The notes: generated from the letters alone by a model not told the origin. 22,500 bases of DNA from Halisarca cf. caerulea (GCA_963170055.1 CAUJGJ010000434.1:3191617-3214116); one strand, 5' to 3'. Counted from the first letter of the stretch, positions 1-9,659 are shown. Numbers and translations are program-made.

Positions 1-25
1 CAGTTACATCAACTACTGAGACAAG

Positions 26-1193
26 ATGAGAATGGATAATTTACTGCTAGCAGTCACCATTACTATTGGACTCATCCTAGCTGGAACACACACCACAACT
101 GCTCAATGTGAGTTTAGTAACACAAGAATCATTGTTTCCTTCAAGTTACTCAAGTATCCCATATTCCCCAACTGTGAATTAAAACATGATCAATGGTGGC
201 CAGCGTGACTTAGTTGTAGATTCTCTAATAAACTCCTAGCACACTAACCTGACTGCATCTCTCTAAGGCGTTTGGTTTGTTAAGGTAACAGTCTTTGCTA
301 TTGATTACCTCAATTTTGTAGGTACGTATTTAAAGCTTAAAATGACTTGTCCAAAATAAAATTCGAATCATATAGGAAATTTGCCCAAGCATTTATTAGG
401 TGGTAAGCCAGTTTCTACTTGTCTGCCTCTCGGGAGTTAAATATTCACTGTTTTCCTCAAGCAGTAAGTGCATTACTGCCTTGCAGGCTTGTAGTAACTA
501 GAGCATGCATTACTGTTACGCTACACTACATCCCCTCCAGGTACACCATCAGGTGATGCTCCACCAAAGGACTGTCAGGAGGTCTATCACAGAGGATGTA
601 CTGAAGATGGGGTCTACACTATTGCACCTAACTGTCCCCATATCAAACCATTCAAAGTATCTTGTGACATGAAAAATGGAAAATGGATTGTATTCCAGAG
701 AAGAAGACATGCCCAATTCAACTTCAATCAAAACTGGAACCAGTACGAAGAAGGCTTTGGAGATCCACAGTATGAATACTGGTTGGGATTAAAGAGACTC
801 AACTGCTTAACCTTCAGTGTTTGTGCTGCTGAGCTCAGAATTGACATGACTGACTACAAAGGAGTCAACAAACATGCTATCTATAGCTCCATTGCTGTTC
901 ATAATGCTGACAACAAGTACAGACTAGATCTTGGAGCATACAGTGGAAATGCAGGTGATGGGATGAGGGCATGTTCATCAGGCAACAGTGATGGCATGCC
1001 ATTCTCCACACCTGACAGGGACAATGACAACGACTCAGGAAACTGTGCTCAGGGCTGGGGGGGTGGATGGTGGTTCAATCAATGCTTTTGCTCAAATCTG
1101 AACAGACCATACAACAATCCCTACATCCATCGCTGGTACACATTCTCTAGTCAACTCAAGTGTACAGAAATGAAGATTCGCTCCAAACGTTAA
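26..1193 (+). CDS. Fibrinogen-related (FReD) secreted lectin, copy 1, intact two-exon gene
   Basis: Exon 1 is 26..107 and exon 2 is 541..1193; joined they give 244 residues. The intron (108..540) starts GTGAGT, ends CCAG and is phase 1, splitting the Cys28 codon. Residues 1-26 form a signal peptide (hydrophobic run 6-19, cleavage likely after TTTA). Residues 38-244 are a fibrinogen C-terminal-like domain: DCQEV start, KWIVFQRR, GFGDPQYEYWLG, YSGNAGDGM, the calcium loop DRDNDND (186-192), NC at 196, WWFNQC (204-209), SNLN, and KCTEMKIR near the end. Family knowledge says such domains bind acetylated or other glycans outside the cell, often in innate recognition; that role is inferred here. Cys39-Cys69 and Cys196-Cys209 should be the usual disulfides. 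Eight further cysteines are unusual. No stop interrupts the frame. The intron begins like those of copies 3-6 but then diverges. The promoter lies left of the window. Confidence 0.93.
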
Positions 1194-1322
1194 CACACAA
1201 TCTAGCAACAAGTGAACAATAGTATTAAATTATCTTCAAAGGCTCATCAATTTCTACAAAATGAGTGTATTCTTTTCAAAATGTTATTTCATCACTACAA
1301 TACTTCTGTCATAAAATAAGTC

Positions 1323-1328
1323 AATAAA
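1323..1328 (+). terminator. Poly(A) signal AATAAA, copy 1
   Basis: AATAAA lies 130 bases after the stop codon, in a 3' flank that is also found after copies 4, 5 and 6. It is the likely cleavage and polyadenylation signal of copy 1. Confidence 0.6.
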
Positions 1329-1376
1329 ATGTACTAATAATGAAAGACTGAACAACATGTATGCATGAGTAGTGTG

Positions 1377-1575
1377 GTTACCATAGATACTATATATGGT
1401 TACCATGGTGATAACTTACATAGGCCACAGACCACATGGTTAGTGTGGGGACTTAACCAAACTTGCCTTATAAAAGAGACTGGTGATGAATTGTCACCAT
1501 GGTAACTAAATATACAGAACACAGAAATGTACTGTGAATAGCAGAACATCATGTCCACTTGGTTACCATGGATAC
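1377..1575. promoter_or_regulatory. Cluster of four GTTACCATGG (RFX X-box-like) motifs, unit 1
   Basis: Four related sites lie in 200 bases: 1377..1390 (GTTACCATAGATAC), 1399..1415 (GTTACCATGG then GATAAC), 1493..1506 (GTCACCATGGTAAC) and 1562..1575 (GTTACCATGGATAC). The third fits the palindromic RFX X-box pattern RYYNYYATRRNRAC in full. The cluster is kept after copies 4, 5 and 6 with the same order and spacing. It lies downstream of one gene and about 0.8-1 kb upstream of the next promoter. Whether RFX binds is inference; it could instead be part of an old repeat. Confidence 0.45.
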
Positions 1576-2036
1576 AATCCATAACCACAAATATATATCA
1601 GTCTTCAAAAACTGCTTGTGGAAAAAAATTACCGTATTAGGACAATCACAGTCATGAATAAGAACCAATGAGTACAAACACACCACAACACATGTACGTA
1701 GTGTCACTGTACGACCACAAACCATACAATGACCATATTTGGAGACATTACTTGCAGACAATAGGAAGGTAGAATTCCTACTCACGTAAGTACAATCCAC
1801 ACCGAACCACAGACAAACCAACTACCAGCCTTATATTCAATGTCTGACCACAAACGATGAGCACTAATGATCACTACCAGGAGGTTCCTAACATAGAGGT
1901 AACCCTCCTACCCTCACCATACACTGGAGTGGAGAGCTGGGGACTATCTTTTAGGAGATCACAGCACATTACATATCACACATTGTGCACAAAATACACA
2001 TCACTCTCTTATTCAAGAGACAGAGAGTTCAGAATA
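1576..2036. repeat. Spacer shared between array units
   Basis: No gene is seen. This spacer recurs with small differences upstream of copies 3, 4, 5 and 6. Marker strings are a GTCACTGTACGACCACAAACC-type stretch near 1701, AATGACCATATTTGG near 1730, and a run ending in repeated AGAGACAGAGAGTTCAGAA just before the MITE. It is part of the duplicated unit. Confidence 0.7.
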
Positions 2037-2240
2037 CCTTGGAACCCCCGATAGTGGACTCTCCCAAATAAGGACACACTATAATAAACTTCTCTACAAA
2101 GGACACAACCTTTGCTCTGAGTGAGCACGATTAAGATAATATACTGCATTTGAACCTCCCAAAAAGGAAACCTCTCTATAAAGAACAAATCACCTGAATT
2201 AATGTCGTCCCCAAAATATCTTATCTTTGAAGATCCACTG
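2037..2240. mobile_element. TA-flanked MITE, family 'CAGTGGAACCTC', upstream of copy 2
   Basis: The left end reads CCTTGGAACCCCCGATAGTG and the right end GAAGATCCACTG; both are flanked by TA (2035-2036 and 2241-2242). The ends are degraded inverted repeats of CAGTGGAACCTC, best seen in sister copies. TA target sites and CAGT termini suggest a non-autonomous Tc1/mariner- or pogo-type element. It sits at the same place upstream of copies 2-6, so it entered before the array expanded. Confidence 0.6.
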
Positions 2241-2351
2241 TAGTGCTGAAAACAATACACACATTTGTATGCATGCATATACTGTACATCCACTATCACA
2301 CACACAAACCACAAAACTACACACAACCACACAAATGCAATCGTAGATTCC

Positions 2352-2357
2352 TATAAA
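2352..2357 (+). promoter_or_regulatory. TATA box, copy 2
   Basis: TATAAA in the context CTATAAAAG lies 124 bases before the ATG of copy 2. It starts a conserved block that continues through the 5' UTR (AACAGCACAACAGCTTGCAG, then GTTACATCAACTACTGAGAC) into exon 1 in every copy whose upstream DNA is present. Confidence 0.7.
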
Positions 2358-2475
2358 AGAAAAAAAGTGACTATACCTCCAACAGCACAACAGCTTGCAG
2401 TCATAAAGACAACAAGTGGACAATATATCAACTCTTACTGGAGGGTACTACAGTTACATCAACTACTGAGACAAG

Positions 2476-3837
2476 ATGAGAATGGATAATTTAGTGCTAG
2501 CAGTCACCATTACTATTGGACTCATCCTAGCACACCACACCACAACTGCTCAATGTGAGTTTTGTGATATAAAAATTACAGTACTTATCTTTCATACACA
2601 GACAAAAGGTCACATACATATGCACATCCCAAATACACACTATGCCTATATTCCAGCACACATGCGCACATGCGCATGCAATGAAAGCATGTGTGCATTC
2701 AATGTGTATAATATGTATGCGGTATGAATACAAATTTTCGCATGAATGTCAGTAATGCATTCTTCAGTTCGCCTTTGTACACATTTGAACACCTGTACAA
2801 ATACAAGCCGCACAAGCAAGTAATTAGATTATTATACCACCTGGACACTCAATAAATCAACACTCGTAGCAGGTATATATAACCCACAGGGAAGTATGTA
2901 GCATCTAGAACTTCTTAAAGTTTGACATACTACAGGCAGCACTGATGTCTATACTCATGATTGATATACTGTTTATGTAAAATGTATGTGAACAGTTTGT
3001 ACATTTTCTACCATTTGTCAAAAAATAATATAGTTAAAATAATGTAGGAAATGCAACCTCTGTTATCTACGTAAGTATGTAAGTGTGTGCGTTGGGGGGG
3101 TGTGAGGGGGGGATACACAGAACTCCCCACACGAAAAATCTGAAGAGAATAGTACATTTACGCTACACTGCATTTCCCCTTCAGGTACACCATCAGGTGA
3201 TACTCCACCGAGGGACTGTCAGGAGGTCTATCACAGAGGATGTACTGAAGATGGGGTCTACACTATTGCACCCAACTGTCCCGATATCAAACCATTCAAA
3301 GTGTCTTGTGACATGAAAAATGGAAAATGGATTGTATTCCAGAGAAGACAACATGCCCAATTGGACTTCAATCAAAACTGGATCAAATATGAAGAAGGCT
3401 TTGGAGATCCACAGTATGAATACTGGTTGGGATTAAAGAGACTCAACTGCTTAACCTTCAGTGTTTGTGCTGCTGAGCTCAGAATTGACTTGACTGACAA
3501 CAAAGGAATCAACAAACATGCTATCTATAGCTCCATTGCTGTTCATAATGCTCACCACAAGTACAGACTAGATCTTGGAGTATACAGTGGAACAGCAGGT
3601 GATGGGATGAGGGCTTGTTCAGCAAGTATTAACAATGATGGTATGCCATTCTCCACACATGACAGGGACAATGACAACTGAAGTTCAGGAAACTGTGCTC
3701 AGTCCCATGGTGGATGGTGGTTCAACAATTGTCGGTGTTCAAATATGAACACACCATACAATGCCTACATCTACCGCTGGTACGGATACTCTGCTACTCT
3801 TAAGTGCACAGAAATGAACCTTCGTTCAAAATGTTAG
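2476..3837 (+). pseudogene. FReD lectin copy 2, one premature TGA
   Basis: Exon 1 is 2476..2554 (79 bases; one codon shorter than its sisters, giving LAHHTTTAQ instead of LAGTHTTTAQ, still phase 1). Exon 2 is 3185..3837 after TTCAG. The frame is open except for TGA at 3679..3681, right after the calcium loop DRDNDN. Beyond it the frame continues without error through NCAQSHGGWWFNNCRCSNMN to the normal TAG at 3835..3837. Copies 5 and 6 have TGG near this position, so a TGG to TGA change is plausible. As read, the product stops before the second disulfide and the WWFNNC motif and would not fold as a full FReD. The intron (2555..3184) is homologous to that of copy 8, not to those of copies 3-6. 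Stop-codon readthrough is the alternative and is not shown by the sequence. Confidence 0.85.
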
Positions 3838-3889
3838 CTCAATACACAATGAAGTTATTATAAGTTGTTACGTACATACGTATGTTGAC

Positions 3890-3895
3890 AATAAA
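3890..3895 (+). terminator. Poly(A) signal AATAAA, copy 2
   Basis: AATAAA lies 53 bases after the ancestral stop. The same position after copy 3 reads AATAAG, so copy 3 has lost the canonical signal there. Confidence 0.5.
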
Positions 3896-4089
3896 TTCAG
3901 CTGCGCTGCTTCAGTTAAAAATAGTACACTTGCATGTACCGTATGTATGCACATACAAGCTATACCAGAACTTCTACAAACATACTTGCGGTACAACTTA
4001 TGAGACACGTGAAATATATTCACTAAATTAATACTGAAACATGCAAACCTTCCACTTACGTACATGCACACACACATGCAAGCATGCAT

Positions 4090-4090
<1 letters not shown>

Positions 4091-4154
<64 letters not shown>
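4091..4154. repeat. (CA)n microsatellite after copy 2
   Basis: About 64 bases of CA repeat with one CATA interruption, preceded by AAGCATGCATG. The same tract follows copy 3 at 6400 but has a different length and no interruption. Confidence 0.95.
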
Positions 4155-4156
<2 letters not shown>

Positions 4157-4596
4157 TGTATACATACACACATATTTGGATAATCACATTCATTGCATAA
4201 GAGCCAATGAACATAAAACACACAACACACACGCGCACACACACGTATGTAGTGTCACTGTACGACCACAAACCATACAATGACCATATTTGGGGAAACT
4301 AGTTGAAGAAAATGTGAAGGTAGAATTCCTACTTAGGTTAATGCAACCCACACTCAACCACAGACAAACCAACAACAAGCTATATTTTCAATGTCTAACC
4401 ACAAATGATGTGCACTCATCATCACTACCAGGGAGGTTCCTAGCATGAGGTACAGTAACCCTCCTATATACCCTCACCATACACTGGAGTGCAGAGCTGT
4501 GTACTATCTTATTGGAGATCACAGCCCATTACACATCACACATTGTGCACAAAATACACATCACTCTCTTAGCCAAGAGACAGAGAGTTCAGAAAA
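4155..4596. repeat. Spacer shared between array units, upstream of copy 3
   Basis: No gene is seen. It carries the same markers as 1576..2036 (the GTCACTGTACGACC stretch, AATGACCATATTTGG, AGAGACAGAGAGTTCAGAA). It is closest to the spacer upstream of copy 4, as expected if these two units come from the latest duplication. Confidence 0.7.
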
Positions 4597-4800
4597 CAGT
4601 GGAACCTCTGATAGGGGACTCTCCCAAATAAGGACAAAGTATAATAAACTTCTCTATAATAAACACAACTTTTGCTACCAGTGAGTATAATTCCGATATA
4701 CTACATTTGAACCTCCCAAAGAGGAAAACCTCTCTACAAAGTACAAATCACCTGAATTAAATGTCATCACCAAAATTGTCCTTTATTTGAAGGGTAACTG
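4597..4800. mobile_element. TA MITE, family 'CAGTGGAACCTC', upstream of copy 3
   Basis: The left end CAGTGGAACCTCTGATAG is intact; the right end has decayed to GAAGGGTAACTG. It is the same insertion as at 2037, 6917 and 11878. Confidence 0.65.
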
Positions 4801-4912
4801 CAGTGCTAATAACAACACACACACTTGTACACATATTGTGTACATACAGTACATCCACTATCACACAAACCACAAAACTACATACACCCAAACAAATGCA
4901 ATTGCAGTTTCC

Positions 4913-4918
4913 TATAAA
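4913..4918 (+). promoter_or_regulatory. TATA box, copy 3
   Basis: TATAAA in CCTATAAAAGAAGAG lies 127 bases before the ATG at 5040, in the conserved promoter and 5' UTR block. Confidence 0.7.
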
Positions 4919-5039
4919 AGAAGAGAAGAGAAGTGACTACCTCCAACAGCACAACAGCTTGCAGTCATAAAGACAACAAGTGGACAATATATCAACTCTT
5001 ACTGGAGGTTACTACAGTTACATCAACTACTGAGACAAG

Positions 5040-6146
5040 ATGAGAATGGATAATTTAGTGCTAGCAGTCACCATTACTATTGGACTCATCCTAGCTGGAA
5101 CACACACCACAACTGCTCAATGTGAGTTTAGCGACAAAAGAATTCTTGTTTCCTTCAATACTTAAGTACCACATACTCCACAGTAGATGTAGTCTATGTA
5201 CTATGCTAATGCTCCTCCTACTAGAATGTACACTATACATACAGTACATCTACACTACACACTACTCCAGTATACAGTAATACTCCTCCTACTAAAATGT
5301 ACACTGTACACATACAGTACATTACACTACACAGTGTATCTTTACTTTCAATATACAAATATGACACACCCACTCACATACTGTACACACACTACATATA
5401 CAGTAGAATACATACTATGTAAATGTTCCTCACTAGTAGAAAGTACACCACACACATACAGTACATTTACACTACGCTACATTTCCCCTTCAGGTACACC
5501 ATCAGGTGATACTCCACCAAGGGACTGTCAGGAGGTCTATCACAGAGGATGTACTGAAGATGGGGTCTACACTATTGCACCTAACTGTCCCCATATCAAA
5601 CCATTCAAAGTATCTTGTGACATGAAAAATGGAAAATGGATTGTCTTCCAGAGAAGAAGACATGCCAAGTTGGACTTCAATCAAAACTGGAACAAATATG
5701 AAGAAGGCTTTGGAGATCCACAGTATGAATACTGGCTGGGATTAAAGAAACTCAACTGCTTAACCTTCAGTGTTTGTGCCGCTGAGATGAGAATTGACAT
5801 GACTGACTACAAAGGAATCAAGAAACATGCTATCTATAGCTCCATTGCTGTTCATAATGCTGACAACAAGTACAGACTAGATCTTGGAGCATACAGTGGA
5901 ACAGCAGGTGATGGGATGAGGGAATGTTCGTCAGGTATTAACAATGATGGTATGCCATTCTCCACACATGACAGAGACAATGACAACTGAAGTTCAGGAA
6001 ACTGTGCTCAGTCCCATGGTGGATGGTGGTTCAACAATTGTCGGTGTTCAAATATGAACACACCATACAATGCCTACATCTACCGCTGGTACGGATACTC
6101 TGCTACTCTCAAGTGCACAGAAATGAAGCTTCGTTGAAAATGTTAG
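5040..6146 (+). pseudogene. FReD lectin copy 3, mosaic, two premature TGA codons
   Basis: Exon 1 is 5040..5121 and exon 2 is 5494..6146 (653 bases, normal length). TGA at 5988..5990 follows DRDNDN exactly as in copy 2. A second TGA at 6135..6137 replaces TCA three codons before the usual end, leaving TEMKLR as the tail. The 5' part (intron, then exon 2 through the LGLKKLNC and YKGIKKH variants) matches copy 4. From about 5890-5945 onward the gene and its 3' flank match copy 2. The gene is therefore a recombinant between a copy-4-type and a copy-2-type gene. A long open frame from 5196 that runs through the intron into exon 2 is not a real gene start, because the CAG acceptor and signal-peptide exon are conserved as in the sisters. 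Confidence 0.87.
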
Positions 6147-6398
6147 CTCATTACACAATCAAGTTATTATAAGTTGTTACATACACATGTATGTTGACAA
6201 TAAGTTCAGCCACTGCTTCAGTTGAAAATAGTACACTTGCATGTACCGTATGTATGCACATACAAGCTATACCAGAACTTCTACAAACATATACTTGCGG
6301 TACAACTTATGAGACACGTGAAATATATTCACTAAATTAATACTGAAACATGCAAACCTTCCACTTACGTACATGCACACACACATGCAAGCATGCAT

Positions 6399-6399
<1 letters not shown>

Positions 6400-6461
<62 letters not shown>
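6400..6461. repeat. (CA)n microsatellite after copy 3
   Basis: A pure CA run of about 62 bases, in the position matching 4091..4154 after copy 2. Confidence 0.95.
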
Positions 6462-6463
<2 letters not shown>

Positions 6464-6530
6464 TGTATACATACACACATATTTGAATAATCACATTCAT
6501 TGCATAAGAGCCAATGAAAATAAAACACAC

Positions 6531-6531
<1 letters not shown>

Positions 6532-6568
<37 letters not shown>
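6532..6568. repeat. Second (CA)n microsatellite after copy 3
   Basis: A CA run of about 37 bases. The equivalent stretch after copy 2 (about 4215-4243) is shorter and broken by CG, so this tract has grown or been cleaned up since the duplication. Confidence 0.9.
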
Positions 6569-6570
<2 letters not shown>

Positions 6571-6916
6571 TGTAGTGTCACTGTACGACCACAAACCATA
6601 CAATGACCATATTTGGAGACACTAGTTGAAGAAAATGAGAAGGTAGAATTCCTACTTAGGTTAATGCAACCCACACTCATCCACAGACAAACCATCAACC
6701 AGCTTTATTTTCAATGTCTAACCACAAATGATGTGCATTCATCATCACTACCAGGGAGGTTCCTAGCATAAAGGTACAATAACCCTCCTACCCTCACCAT
6801 ACAATGGAGTGGAGAGCTGTGTACTATCTTATAGGAGATCACAGCCCATTTCACATCACACATTGTGCACAACATACACATCACTCTCTTATTCAAGAGA
6901 CAGAGAGTTCAGAAAA
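6569..6916. repeat. Spacer shared between array units, upstream of copy 4
   Basis: No gene is seen. It is nearly the same sequence as 4250..4596 upstream of copy 3, with the same marker strings. Confidence 0.7.
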
Positions 6917-7119
6917 CAGTGGAACCTCTGATAGTGGACTCTCCCAAACAAGAACAAAGTATAATAAACTTCTCTACAATAAACACAACTTTTGCTACCA
7001 GTGAGTATGATTACGATATACTACATTTGAACCTCCCAAAGAGGAAAACCTCTATACAAAGTACAAATCACCTGAATTAAATGTCATCACCAAATTGTCC
7101 TTTATTCGAAGGGTCACTG
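6917..7119. mobile_element. TA MITE, family 'CAGTGGAACCTC', upstream of copy 4
   Basis: The left end CAGTGGAACCTCTGATAG is intact and the right end reads CGAAGGGTCACTG. It is orthologous to the element at 4597 within the duplicated unit. Confidence 0.65.
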
Positions 7120-7231
7120 CAGTGCTAACAACAACACACACACTTGTACGCATATTGTGTACATACAGTACATCCACTATCACACAAACCACAAAACTAC
7201 ACACAACCACACAAATGCAATCGCAGTTTCC

Positions 7232-7237
7232 TATAAA
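7232..7237 (+). promoter_or_regulatory. TATA box, copy 4
   Basis: TATAAA in CTATAAAAGAAGAG lies 127 bases before the ATG at 7359. Confidence 0.7.
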
Positions 7238-7358
7238 AGAAGAGAAGAGAAGTGACTACCTCAAACAGTACAACAGCTTGCAGTCATAAAGACAACAAGT
7301 GGACAAGATATCAACTCTTACTGGAGGTTACTACAGTTACATCAACTACCGAGACAAG

Positions 7359-8390
7359 ATGAGAATGGATAATTTACTGCTAGTAGTCACCATTACTATT
7401 GGACTCATCCTAGCTGGAACACACACCACAACTGCTCAATGTGAGTTTAGCAACAAAAGAATTCTTGTTCCCTTCAATACTCAAGTACCACATACTCCAC
7501 AGTAGATGTAGTCTATGTACTATGCTAATGCTCCTCCTACTAGAATGTACACTGTACACATACAGTACATTACACTACACAGTATCTTTACCTTCAATAT
7601 CCAAATATGACACACCCACTTACATACACACACTACATATACAGTAGAATTTGTACTATGTAAATGTTCCTCAATAGTAGAAAGTACACCACACACATAC
7701 AGTACATTTACACTACGCTATATTTCCCCTCCAGGTACACCATCAGGTGATACTCCACCAAAGGACTGTCAGGAGGTCTATGACAGAGGATGTACGAAAG
7801 ATGGGGTCTACACTATTGCACCTAACTGTCCCGATATCAAACCATTCAAAGTATCTTGCGACATGAAAAATGGAAAATGGATTGTATTTCAGAGAAGACA
7901 ACATGCCCAATTGGACTTTAATCAAAACTGGAACAAATATGAAGAAGGCTTTGGAGATCCACAGTATGAATACTGGCTGGGATTAAAGAAACTCAACTGT
8001 TTAACCTTCAGTGTTTGTGCTGCTGAGATGAGAATTGACATGACTGACTACAAAGGAATCAAGAAACATGCTATCTATAGCTCCATTGCTGTTCATAATG
8101 CTGACAACAAGTACAGACTAGATCTTGGAGTATACAGTGGAACAGCAGGTGATGGGATGAGGGCTTGTTCATCAAGTCACAACAATGATGGTATGCCATT
8201 CTCCACACCTGACAGGGACAATGACAACAGTTCAGGAAACTGTGCTCAGTCCTATAGAGCAGGATGGTGGTACAACAGTTGTGAGTGCTCAATCCTCAAC
8301 AGACCATACACCAATCCCTACATCTACCGCTGGTACACATTCTCTAATCAACTCAAGTGCACAGAAATGAAGCTTCGCTCCAAATGTTAG
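7359..8390 (+). CDS. Fibrinogen-related (FReD) secreted lectin, copy 4, intact two-exon gene
   Basis: Exon 1 is 7359..7440 and exon 2 is 7735..8390 (656 bases), giving 245 residues without a stop. The intron (7441..7734) is GTGAGT to CCAG, phase 1. The signal peptide differs only by LLLVVTIT. The FReD has KWIVFQRRQHAQ, the KKLNC variant shared only with copy 3, the calcium loop DRDNDN, then SSGNCAQSYRAGWWYNSCECS. It is one codon longer than copies 1 and 6 in this second variable stretch. It ends in MKLRSKC, adding a C-terminal cysteine. The variable parts SSSHNND and SYRAG are unique to this copy. All landmarks of a folded, secreted, calcium-binding lectin are present. The ATG chosen is the one conserved in all copies. 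The ligand is unknown. Confidence 0.94.
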
Positions 8391-8519
8391 TACATGATCT
8401 AGTAACGAGTGAACTTTAGTACTAAATTATCTTCAAAGGCTCATCAATTTCTACAAAATGTGTGCATTCATTCCTAAATGTTATTTCATCTCTACAATAC
8501 TTCTGTCATAAAGTATGTC

Positions 8520-8525
8520 AATAAA
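8520..8525 (+). terminator. Poly(A) signal AATAAA, copy 4
   Basis: AATAAA lies 130 bases after the stop, the same spacing as in copy 1. Confidence 0.6.
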
Positions 8526-8573
8526 ATGTACTAATAATGAAAGAATGAACAAAATGTATGCATGAGTAGTGTG

Positions 8574-8774
8574 GTTACCAAAGATACTACATATGGTTAC
8601 CATGGTGATAACTACATAGGCCACAGGCCTCATGGCTAGTACAAGGACTTAACCAAAACTTGCCTTATAAAAGAGACTGATGATGAATAGTTACCATGGT
8701 AACTAAGTACACAGAATACAGAAATGTAATGTGAATAGCAGGACATATAACATGCACTTGGTTACCATGGATAC
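8574..8774. promoter_or_regulatory. Cluster of four X-box-like motifs, unit 4
   Basis: Sites are at 8574..8587, 8596..8612, 8690..8703 and 8761..8774. The third, GTTACCATGGTAAC, is a perfect 14-base palindrome (16 with its flanking A/T) and an exact match to the RFX X-box pattern. Order and spacing are as in unit 1. Confidence 0.48.
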
Positions 8775-9241
8775 AAACCACAACTACAAATATATAACAA
8801 TCATCGTAAACTTGCTGTGGAATCCAACACTCCCTTAGATAATCCCAGTCAATGCACAAGATCCAATGAACACAAAGACATCACACACAAGTATGGAGAG
8901 TCACTGTAGGACCACAAACCATACAATGACCATATTTGGAGACACTACTTACAGACAATGGGGAGGTAGAATTCTATGTACAGGTAAATACAATCTACAC
9001 TAAACCACAGACAAACCAACTACCAGCTATATTCTCAAAGACTGACTACATAAAAACGATGAGCACTAATGATCATTGCCGGGGAGGTTCCTAACATAGA
9101 GGCAACCCTCCTACCCTCACCATACACTGGAGTATAAAGGTGGGGACTATCTTTTAGGAGATCACAGCACATTACATATCACACATTGCGCACAAAAATA
9201 CACATCACTCTCTTATACCAAGAGACAGAGAGTTCAGAATA
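8775..9241. repeat. Spacer shared between array units, upstream of copy 5
   Basis: No gene is seen. It holds the standard unit markers (ACCACAAACCATACAATGAC, then AGAGACAGAGAGTTCAGAA). The stretch AACGATGAGCACTAATGATC here matches the left flank of the piggyBac element at 14295-14318. Confidence 0.65.
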
Positions 9242-9623
9242 CGGTGGAACCTCTGATAGGGGACTCTCCCAAATAAGGACACAGTAAACTTCTCTACAAA
9301 GGACACAACTTCTGGTCCCAGGATACAGTAAAATCTCTGATAGTGGGCACTCCAAAATAAGGACAATCTCTCTAAAAAGGATGCGCAGCTGGAAGTCCCA
9401 AAGTATTTTTCCCCTATAGATTCAATACATTTTGGACTTCTCAATGCAGGACAATCTCCTTACAAAGGACCAAATTACTGTCCCAAAGTGTCCTTTATTC
9501 GGAGATTCCACTGCAATTTCTACAATACATTGTGACTGTCCCAAAGAAGACAACCTTCTACAAAGAACAAACCAGCCGAATTAATGTCGTCCCCAAAGTG
9601 TCCTTTATTTGGAGGTTCCACTG
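9242..9623. mobile_element. TA MITE, family 'CAGTGGAACCTC', upstream of copy 5, with a nested relative
   Basis: The left end reads CGGTGGAACCTCTGATAG after TA (9240-9241); the right end GGAGGTTCCACTG stands before TA (9624-9625). It is the same ancestral insertion as at 2037, 4597, 6917 and 11878, but is enlarged by a second element at 9326..9513. Confidence 0.6.
9326..9513. mobile_element. Nested TA MITE of the same family
   Basis: It begins CAGTAAAATCTCTGATAGTG after TA and ends CGGAGATTCCACTG before CA. The sister element upstream of copy 6 reads TCCCAGTAAAATTCCTACAA at this point, with no insert, which gives an empty site and supports the boundaries. Confidence 0.55.
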
Positions 9624-9659
9624 TAGTTCTAGAAAGGAATACACACACTTGTTCGTATA

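Noticed and set aside
3679..3681. Selenocysteine or an altered genetic code as the reason for the TGA codons
   Set aside because: Intact sisters use TGG for Trp and end in ordinary TAA or TAG. The sister residue is Trp, not Cys, and other copies carry TAG or deletions too, so ordinary pseudogenisation is more likely.
4081..4160. CRISPR-like regular repeats
   Set aside because: It is a simple dinucleotide repeat with no spacers, in a eukaryotic context.
3868..4283. Long frames of Cys-Val or Thr-His repeats on both strands
   Set aside because: These are translations of the (CA)n microsatellite. The same applies to 6267..6698, 19084..19486 and 22034..22495.
5196..5990. A 264-codon open frame running through the intron of copy 3 into exon 2
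   Set aside because: The first 99 or so codons are intron sequence with TY/TH-rich noise. The conserved signal-peptide exon and CAG acceptor show the true structure, as in the sister copies.
7299..7505. Upstream-extended start for copy 4
   Set aside because: The frame upstream of 7359 opens at a GTG, not an ATG, and lies in the conserved 5' UTR. The ATG at 7359 is the one kept in all copies.
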